Assembly: GCF_018873765.1 (NCBI RefSeq) | Contig: NC_057920.1 | Span: 7,763,307-7,827,306, forward strand | Length of the DNA stretch: 64,000 nucleotides | Direction: 5' to 3' | From: Telopea speciosissima | Taxonomy: Eukaryota > Streptophyta > Magnoliopsida > Proteales > Proteaceae | Shown here: positions 56,139 to 64,000 of the stretch, piece by piece | Layout: each line of letters begins with the position of its first letter | Position numbering within the stretch: position 1 is the stretch's first letter | Translations under genes and position numbers: made by a program | The notes under the pieces: generated by a model | Databases searched by the model: none | What the model was told of the DNA's origin: nothing | Seen by the model: only the letters and a program-made list of their open reading frames with translations

Positions 56139-58640
56139 GATTTGTTTGCTGTCTAAAATTTTGCCGGTGGGTGGTGGTTTGTTCAGTCATGAGGTTTACA
56201 TAAATAGCTTTGCATTCGATACCTTGAATTCTGCTAGATGTTTTTCAGTTATTGGCATCTTTCTTTTTTAACCTCAAGGCAATGGTTGCTTCTTTCTTTT
56301 CAGCATATGTGAATGCTCTTTTGGGGACACAATTCACTGAGCATTATTTTTAGAGTAGGGTAAGCATGGATTCTTTACGTGGCTTTCTGAGCATTATTTT
56401 TTGAGTAGGGTAAAGCATGGATTCTTGTCGTGGTTTTATGAACAACTATCTTTTTTTTACCTGATTCTTCCATCTCTCTTTTTGAAGAAGGATGCTTTCA
56501 AAGATTTCATTTCTCTTTCAAGTTTCAATAATTCACATTTCTGTAGTTCCATTCTCTAACATCTCAAGATCTCTTTATCGGATTATCTATTATTTGCTTT
56601 CTAATATTGCCCTCAGACCTCAGCATAAAAGGGATGGAAATGGGGCTGGTAAAATCCCAAGACCCGCTTTGTTGCCCCTAATGGTTAGAGAACTTGGTGC
56701 TTGGCATGGCAAAACCCATGAATGTGAGCGTAACTACATTGATTGGAAAACTTGTATAAAGAAGAAATTGGGTTGGGAAGGTTGGTTGCTACATGCAGGC
56801 CTTAAAAGCCAACAACTGTTACATAGAAAGATCAGATCGGGTATAAAATTTTGTAGATAGGTAGATCCCAAGTCTCATATTCACATGTCAAATTCAAATC
56901 TTGTTGGAGTTTGTCACATGGCAAAATATGGGAAAACATAGTTTTTATATCCAAGATTATGGGAGAATGCATAGTAATTGTTCATAGTATCATAGGTTTG
57001 CGTGAACATACATAGAATGCATGTCAATACATGAAAATAGGGATGTCAAAACCGAGCTCGAATCAGTCAAACAGATAAAAAAAAACTCGGATTGGTTTTT
57101 GGATTGGGGTCTGACGTAATCGGCGGAAAATTGGATTACCTCGAACTTTAACAGACTCAGGGTAACCAAACAATTTAATCTGTCAAGACAATGGATCCAT
57201 TGGTGCAGCATCAATTGGTTCAACACCAATATCAATGCAACCACCAATTGATTCACCGAACCAAACACGCCCTAATAAAACCGATAAAAAACCTAGTATA
57301 AAATATCGTATTTAATAATATTCATATTCCCTAATAGCTTTTGTATTCATACTCATTGAAAGATGAAATACGGTTATTTTTTCCTTTATTAACATGCTAT
57401 TTCTCCCAACTCAGGAGAACAATAGGCTGACAATTGTAAGAGAACGTATTCAGTTATAAAACATATGAACTTATCTTCATAAGGTTTGACAAAAATGTCA
57501 AACAATTTCTCTACTTCAAGTTACTCTATAGTTAAGAAGTTTGTTATATGTGTCTCGAATTCTTGTACCCATTTCGAAGATTGACCCGCTCCAACATATC
57601 TTGGTGGCGATCTAAATGAGATTTTTTCTGAGATCTATGATGGTAGCAGATCAGTCCAAGCCTAGAACCCATCACTAATCTTGTTAGGGATGCGGGGGCT
57701 ATGGTTCAAGCCTACCCGATGGAGGAGTATTTATATGCCTAATCCGTCTTGTTGTAAAGAAAGTGAGATTTGGGGTATTTCGACTTAGGGTTTCTATGTA
57801 AGAGCTTGCAACGCCATTTTGGGTGTACTTGAGAGATCTCCACATTGTAACTTTTTTCCATTGCATAGTGAAACATCTTCAACTTTGCCTGTGGACGTAG
57901 CACATCATATTGGTGTGTGAACACGTTAAATCTATATGTTGTCTTGCTTTGTTTTTTGTTTTCTGTTCGTGTTTGTTGGTGTTTGTTTTAACAGAGTTTT
58001 CATTGAAAATTGATTTTAGGTGCCAATGGGAAACACTAGTTATAAATTAGCCCATACAATGGTTTGCTTGTATAATGATGTACTGTGGTTATGATTTGCT
58101 TCAATTCTCTATGGTTATGATTACTAAAATAGTAAATACCTAGATTTCAATTGAAGCAACGGTTTAGACTAGTCATCATCTTTTCCCAGGATTGAAATTA
58201 TAGTACATGAGTTATCAAAAGGCCTACTGCGAGGATATGGCCCAGACCCGCTATCTTGGCCTTGGTGGCCCAATATCAGGTTGGGCTGACCTCAGCCCAA
58301 GCCCAGCCCCACACACCTACCTGTATTTGGGCGACAATTAACGTTGTAGGATTGTCTCCTTGTTTTGGAGTGTTTCCTTTTTCTTTCTTTTTTGGGTGAA
58401 ATAAAAACTTCATTGAAAATAGGATTAAATACGCATACCCCCGAAAATGGACCCAAATTATTTTTAGCATTTAACGCTTGAAATTAACGGCTGATGTTAT
58501 CCAATGGAGCTTATCCCCATTGCAGAGGGGTTGCGGAGGAGGGCAGGTGATTAGGGTTTAGATTTGTAGAAGGGTTTAGATTGGCATATTAGAGTTTTTA
58601 TTGGTTAGGGTTTAGATTGCGGGGTTGCAAAGAGGTGAGG
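56139..58640. other. Spacer upstream of the proline-rich gene, no gene
   Basis: The first few hundred bases are the presumed promoter of the minus-strand proline-rich gene. A direct repeat (CTGAGCATTATTTTTAGAGTAGGG and its copy about 60 bases later, near 56335-56410) is visible. The rest is AT-rich with short ORFs. A partial GGCCTTGGTGGCCCA / CAGCCCAAGCCCAGCC segment near 58255-58310 looks like hAT MITE remains. Confidence 0.45.
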
Positions 58641-58905
58641 GCGGGTTATTGGATTGGGCTCCTCTCCACTGAGGCATCTGACGGCTGGGCTGTGCCACAT
58701 ACATCCCAATAGTTGACTTGGCATGCATTGAGATGTGTGCAGCCCAACCCAGCCGTCGGATACCTCATTGGACTCTTCACTCCTAGGAGAGGAGCCAGAT
58801 CCCGAGTTATTAGGGTTTAGATTTGTAGAGGGGGTTTAGATTAGCAGATTAGGGTTTGTATTGGTTAGGGTTTATATTGCGAGGTTGTAGAGGGGTGAGG
58901 GTAGG
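58549..58905. repeat. Approximately 100-bp tandem duplication split by a MITE
   Basis: The sequence from TTAGGGTTTAGATTTGTAGA (about 58549) to GGTGAGGGCGGGTTATT (58650) recurs from about 58810 to 58905 with a few changes. The 58651-58802 MITE lies between the copies. A shorter third copy (GTTGCAAAGGGGTGGGGGTAGG) is at about 58974. Confidence 0.7.
58651..58802. mobile_element. Mutator-type hairpin MITE, relative of 45030 element
   Basis: The 152-bp element is flanked by CGGGTTATT (58642-58650) and CGAGTTATT (58803-58811), 8 of 9 identical. Arms GGGCTCCTCTCC and inverted GGCTCCTCTCC, with inner CAGCCCAACCCAGCCGTC pairing GACGGCTGGGCTG. It shares the inner CACATACATCCC-type motif with the 45030 element. 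Confidence 0.75.
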
Positions 58906-59224
58906 TGAGATTGCAAGAAAATGAAAGAAGAAAAATAAGAGGAGAATTGGGGTTGCGGCCTACATGGATGGGGTTGCAAAGGGGTGGGGGTAGGTGGGTT
59001 TGCAGGAGGAAGAAGAATAAGAAGAAGAAGAAAAAGACAAAGAAGAGGGTGCGTTGATGCTGGTCCTTTTATATATAAAGGCATTTTAATCACAACATGT
59101 TTTTTACTAATACTGTTAGCTTTAGGGATACGTAAGTAGATGTCAGAAACACATGGGAGGTTCACATAATTGTCAGAAAGGTTCAGAGGAGGTCAATGTA
59201 ATTTACTCTCTTACCTATATAATT

Positions 59225-59492
59225 TAAGGATGTAAACGGATCAGATTCGGCTTGGATAGTGCTATATCTGCATATGCATCCGATTAGCTTTCGGATAGAT
59301 TCAGATAGTGCTAAACGGATACAGACACGGATGCGAATCAGATATTTTATTCGTTTACATGTTAATATAGCTTTTTAGATAGCTATAGCCTATCTGTATT
59401 TGCATCCATTTAGCTTTCGGACTTATTCGAATAATACTAAACAGATATGAACACGATACAGAAATGGATTTTGACTATTCATTTACACCCCT
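59225..59492. mobile_element. hAT-type MITE, 268 bp
   Basis: Ends TAAGGATGTAAACGG and, inverted, AGGGGTGTAAATG. Flanking 8-mers ATATAATT are identical at 59217-59224 and 59493-59500. The interior repeats GCATCC-GATTAGCTTTCGGA-like blocks in two diverged copies, as in known plant hAT MITEs. Confidence 0.75.
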
Positions 59493-59639
59493 ATATAATT
59501 AAGATATAAATTTTTTTTTTCTTGGATGAAACCTACAAGAGAACCTTTGGGCCAATGGGTATGGTCGTACTATAACCCTGGATGTGTTACCCCGGAAAAA
59601 AAAAACCTACATGTGGATAAACGCTGCGTAGCCTACTCG

Positions 59640-59880
59640 TGCTTGTTCTGATAAGAAGACTGAAAGGGTATTTCCGTCTTCTCAAGTCAATAATGGGAGC
59701 GAAGATAAACCCTAACCCTAACCCTAATTCCCCAACTCGAAATCATTTATTAGGGTTAGCCGCCTTAGGCTACTAACTGATGTGCTCTCCCATACTATTT
59801 CTATTCAGTTTTCTGTGTTTACGTCAATTCTCTCTCTCTCTGTCTCTCTCTATCTCTCTCTATCAATGAAGTCGGAAACT
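59640..59880 (+). promoter_or_regulatory. Promoter-like stretch with telo-box and TC patches, no CDS identified
   Basis: AAACCCTAACCCTAACCCTAA (59707-59727) is a triple telo-box, common upstream of growth-related and ribosomal-protein genes. TC-rich runs (about 59828-59866) follow, then an ATG at 59867 opening only 17 codons. This looks like the 5' region of a plus-strand gene, but no convincing coding exon appears downstream. It could be a promoter relic or a non-coding transcript start. Confidence 0.35.
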
Positions 59881-62480
59881 CTTGAGCCGGAGACGGTGAA
59901 AGGGGGAAGAGCTTTGTGAAACACTGGGTGTGTGGTAGGGTGGGAAAGATATTTTTCTCTCTAAAAATGGAATTTTCTCAGTCACTAAGGCTTTGAGGAA
60001 GAAGACCTTTCCTACACCTCCCATACCGTGGGTTTCCCATTGTTCCTCCCTCTTCTTCCTTCTCCATACTATTCATTTACCTAATTTCGATCTTTATTGG
60101 GTCCAACAAGTGGTGATTTTTATAATCTGTTTACCTGTTATTTCATAATCGCTTGCAAAATTGATTCTCGAATTCTTTTGATTTTGATTGTATCTGTTTA
60201 TAAGAATTATGAAGTCTTGAGTGGTGGTGTTTTGATCCTGAGGTTGAAAAAGGAGAAAGGAAGGTGCTATGATGAAGCTTAATATCTCGTTAATCTGAAC
60301 AAGTGTTAATGAAGACACTATTCTTATCCATTCATTAAGAGATTCTGAGCTCTCCTTTCTTATTTTCTTTATTGTTTCTTAGGATGTGCTTGCATCTATT
60401 GAAGAAACCAGAAGGATGAACTGTATATTTCGTCTAAGTGTGATTACAATACTTGGGCTTTCTTATTTAGATTTCAATTTCGATTTCGATTTTGATTTCG
60501 TGTTTGAGTGTGACTTCATTTCTTAGAGTGTTATGGTTTGATTTTAGCATAAATTTAGTATACTGCTACGAAGAAGTAAGATTACAGTATTTGGGCTCTC
60601 TTTGTTGGCTTTCGATCGATTTCGAGTTAAAGGGTAACTTAATTTACTGGCCACTGCCACAATCCTCTCCTGCCTTCAGCCCCCTCTTTCCGCGCTTCTG
60701 CTGACTCCCCTCTTGCAATCTGCTATCCTCTTCTGCAAATCCCTTCCGCTGTAACCCTTTCGCCGCCCACCCTTCCGTAACACTCTTCTGTGTTCCCTTA
60801 CTCTCGCCACTCCTGTCGCCCCTGGACATGGCTGAGCTTTGTCCTCTGCGTCTCTCCCTCCTGGCACACATTTTGGTGGAAATCCCTTCTCACAACTTCA
60901 CGAGAATTTCTGGAGACTAAACGTAAAGTTCTTCAAGAGTTGGATTTATTTCTGATGCGATGCAAGTCTTTAAGAACGATGAATGTGAAGTTTGAATACA
61001 ATCTTAACTCTCAACTCAAACCCACTAATCTGTTAAAAAGGAAAATATGCAAGGAAACAGAAACAAAAATCAAAGTAGTGGTAAGCAGCAGCAAATGGAG
61101 CATACATATAATCAATCCATTCTCGAATGGGTCATATAATCAAAATTCTCATTGCACTCGGGCATCTGATGGGCAACCTCTCTTCTGATCCCCCAATTCT
61201 GGAATATCATTCCAACTGCCGCTGCAATTGAAGTATACAATAAATGTATTCCGGCGAATCCATTGCATGGTCCATGGGTTTGATAGGCCAATAATCCAGC
61301 AAGAGTTGCTTTGACTTACACTGCTCGTGCAAGTCTGGGTAGCAACCCTCAACGGTATTGCCTGAATTGCCCGACTGAAGGGGAGAGAGCAGCATCTACC
61401 CCCTAAGAGATCAAAATAAGAAGGTCTAGATGTCTTTTCATATGGGAAGAGAGAGATGGACTTATGGGAGTGTTGACATAGATGGCACTCTTGGGTAGAG
61501 TTCTAAATTGATTTAAGTAGTTTTTGAGTAGTCTATGTCAGCATATGGAGAGGAGAGAGATATACCTAGGTGAGTGTTGGAGGTGTTTTTGCATATGGGG
61601 AGGAGAGAGATAGATTCAAGAGAGAGTTGGCGAGGTCACACTTTGGTAGAGATCTTTTTTCCTTTAATTTAATATGAAACATTTTGGACTAATTACTGAC
61701 TTCTGAATTGATTCTGGCTGATTTGAATTGGAATCCTGTGTGGCCAATTCTGAGTTTTAAAACCTTGAACTCAACCACCACATGAGGAAAAGAGCAAAAG
61801 GATGACGAGAAATGTTTGGAGGTAAATAGTACAATCCGGGATTTTACAAATGAAGTTTGATGAGCCAAATTATCACCAACCAATCAACGGGCGACACATG
61901 GTAAGGTAAGCAAAACATTCAGACTACATACCTGACCGAACCGAGCCAACCGTATGGGTCAGACATCTGACTAATTACCTATGGATCGGAAACCAACCCA
62001 ACCGTATGGGTCAGACATCTGACGTTGGCCTGGGCGAGAACCGCCTTGGACTATTTCTGGTCGGGCAGTAGATCGATCAGGGTGGTCGGCCCAGACTAAT
62101 CAGCCAACTCAGACTCATTTGCTAGTCAACACACGTTTCCATGTCACTCACACTCGGTAGACACAACTTTCACTAACAAGCAACTAAACCTTCACGCTAA
62201 ACTAATCTGACCAGAGCCCAGCCTGGTTGGGATCATGCTTTCTTCATGATTTCCTACCCGACAAGTGTCTAGCTTGAGAAGTTCCACCTATCCAGAATTC
62301 CAGATATAGGACGCTCCATTCCATCCATTATAGAAAGATTTACATACCGTAGCTCAGGTATAGGGACTCTTTCATTTCCTATTTCTGGATTTGAGTATTA
62401 TTTGTTGCGAGAGGTCTAACTTAAGCATCTCTTAACTGGTTCAGGCTGGTACTTCCTTGCTTTATTCTGTTCTCCAGTGC
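59881..62480. other. Spacer with dispersed repeats, no gene
   Basis: AT-rich DNA with a C-rich patch at about 60640-60860. Copies of the TATCTCTCTCC dispersed repeat lie at about 61430-61660. An exact 24-base repeat (CAACCGTATGGGTCAGACATCT core) occurs twice near 61948 and 61999. No supported coding region. Confidence 0.45.
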
Positions 62481-64000
62481 AAGTTAGATCGGCCACAAAG
62501 GAACACCAGATTGAATCTCCCTGCACCAGAGCCAAAAAGCATGTTTTGCAGTTTGTAACAATGTAACATTCGAAACTTCTTCAATATTTGGGACTTTAGG
62601 TATCGCGAAACATGGCAAACCTGTATTGATAATGAAATTTATGCATCTGAATTTATATAGATACATATGAAGAAGGCACTTCCATTTAGACCCACCATTA
62701 TCAAACAATTGAAAAAGAAAATTTCAGATTCTATTTCAGCTCTATCATTTCATTTCATCCATCAACAATTCTCTTTCAATCAGCCACTAAATCAGTGCTA
62801 TAAAGTTTTAACTTACTGATACTAGCTTACCAATCAACTATTATTTCTTTAAAATGGTAATTTCCAGTAAATAATACAAACTGAAAATCTTTTATCGAGA
62901 TTGCTTGATCCAGGGACATTGGCATCAAGAATCCAGTTGATGAGTTGGGTCATCATCGCCTTCTGAAGACACAGTTTGAGACGATGTGGATGCTGAAGTC
63001 GATGCTGACAATGAAGAAGAGGATGGGAGATTGATTGAAAGCGGAGCAGCAGATGAAAGAGGGAGTTCTAACGCAGACGAAGCAGTTGTAGTCGAAGGAC
63101 AAATCAGGACTCGAAGGGAAGAGAGTCCTTGTAGGTCTTCCAATGAGGCCCGATGAGGGTCCATGATCTTTTCTCTCGGTGCAATACGATTCAGGTCATC
63201 AGAGTTGGTTTCATTGCCGGCAATTTAAGGTTAGGAGGAAGAAGAAGAAGTTCCGAGCGAGAACTCAAGAACACCCAAAACTTGTAGCGAGAACTCTCCT
63301 TAGAAAACCTTAACACAAAAATACCTAAATCCCACTTCAATCTCTTGCTTACACAACAAGACAATAAAACAAGGTAATACTTCTCCAAGTCGGGTGTTGG
63401 GTCGGACCGAACCGCAAGGGCTTCACCCCGTACCCCCATACAAGATCAGTGATGGGATCCATAGGGCCCAAGCCCTCTGCTACCATTACAGACCTCACAA
63501 AATTTCACCTTCGGGTTGCCACAAAAAATGTCAGTGGGGCAATCTTCAAAACGGGTACAAAGAATTCAAAACACACACAACACATTGCCTTTAGAAGACC
63601 TGTGCCTCAAATTCTCCTTTTGGCTCAGGTATGTCATCTCTCCAGGAGTTTTCTTTCAAAACTAAAGAATCTTTTATAATGCCCTGGATATCTTTCAATA
63701 TCTAACTCCATGATCGCTCTGAGACAAATCAGATACAAATGATCAAATTATCAAGTGATTCTTGGTTCTTAAATCCCTCCCGTTTCATAGTTCACATCAA
63801 GTTGTAACTATTTGACATTTCATAATCTGATGTTTGCCTCCAATTCCACTCAAAACCAAGTAAAGCAATTCGTTCATCCATAAATAGTCCAATAATTAGA
63901 AGGCAATCAAATCAGAAATTGTCACTATTTATGTTAACAATTCAGGCTATAAATAAAAATGAAAACATACAGTTGGATCATTTTTCTAACTTTCACAGTA
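62481..64000 (-). other. Unresolved right edge, possible retroelement remains
   Basis: Minus-strand ORFs of 74-82 codons occur at 62484-63439. One begins MDPHRASLEDLQGLSSLRV and becomes Ser-rich; another contains KVPNIEEVSNVTLLQTAKHA. Neither matches a family I know. A primer-binding-site-like TGGTAGCAGAGGGC (minus strand, about 63471-63484) could mark LTR-element remains running leftward. Evidence is weak and the window ends before it can be resolved. Confidence 0.2.

Noticed and set aside
55310-56140. Long frames on both strands overlapping the proline-rich gene (for example 55310-55849 minus, His-rich; 55856-56140 plus)
   Set aside because: They are shadows caused by the low-complexity repeat composition. 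The 793-codon frame is the only one with a non-repetitive, protein-like C-terminus.
59707-59727. Telomere repeat or chromosome end
   Set aside because: Only about three CCCTAA units are present within unique sequence; a telo-box fits better.
61946-62030. Direct repeats as a CRISPR-like or satellite array
   Set aside because: Only two copies of a 24-base unit occur, in a plant genome; a local duplication is enough.

Overview
The window is nuclear DNA of a flowering plant, most likely a woody dicot (species not identified). This rests on GT-AG split plant genes, 5-bp-flanked Ty1/copia and Ty3/gypsy elements, many hAT- and Mutator-type MITEs, and AT-rich, gene-poor spacers. No rRNA, tRNA, CRISPR or bacterial features are visible.

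Layout. 1-2180: unassigned DNA with one possible exon on the minus strand. 2187-13949: old LTR-retrotransposon wreckage. It holds a possible gypsy LTR piece, the 5' half of a small copia element, and a gypsy element on the minus strand kept only as a 3.5-kb LTR plus part of gag. 13950-23441: a nearly complete Sirevirus-type copia element (LTRs of 1283 and 1284 bp, TSD ACCTT) with gag, pol and an envelope-like ORF. It sits inside older repeat sequence. 23447-28628: spacer with MITEs.

28629-36992 (minus strand): two cell-wall genes in tandem. One is a six-exon laccase closest to Arabidopsis LAC11 (562 aa, lignin polymerisation), with a degenerate miR397-like site. The other is a five-exon pectinesterase of the PME11-like type (345 aa, no PMEI pro-region), which has Lys where the family usually has a conserved Gln. 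The introns of both genes carry MITEs. 36993-49500: MITE-rich spacer. Its best-defined element is a 1.9-kb Mutator-like transposon with about 470-bp inverted repeats and a perfect 9-bp TSD. A hAT MITE lies just beyond it.

49500-56138: two convergent genes. A tubby-like F-box protein gene (four coding exons, 414 aa) has a long leader and one GC-AG intron. An intronless gene for a 793-aa proline/serine-rich protein of unknown function has 38-aa tandem repeats and a more ordered C-terminal part. 56139-64000: spacer with another Mutator-type hairpin MITE, a hAT MITE, a telo-box/pyrimidine-rich promoter-like stretch without a recognisable CDS, and possible retroelement remains at the right edge.

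The laccase and pectinesterase act on the same compartment (lignin and pectin of the wall). I see no shared regulatory element that proves joint control. The most unusual signal is inside the Sirevirus: a second array of the LTR palindromic motif followed by a TATA box, directly upstream of the envelope-like ORF. It looks like an internal promoter built like the LTR U3.
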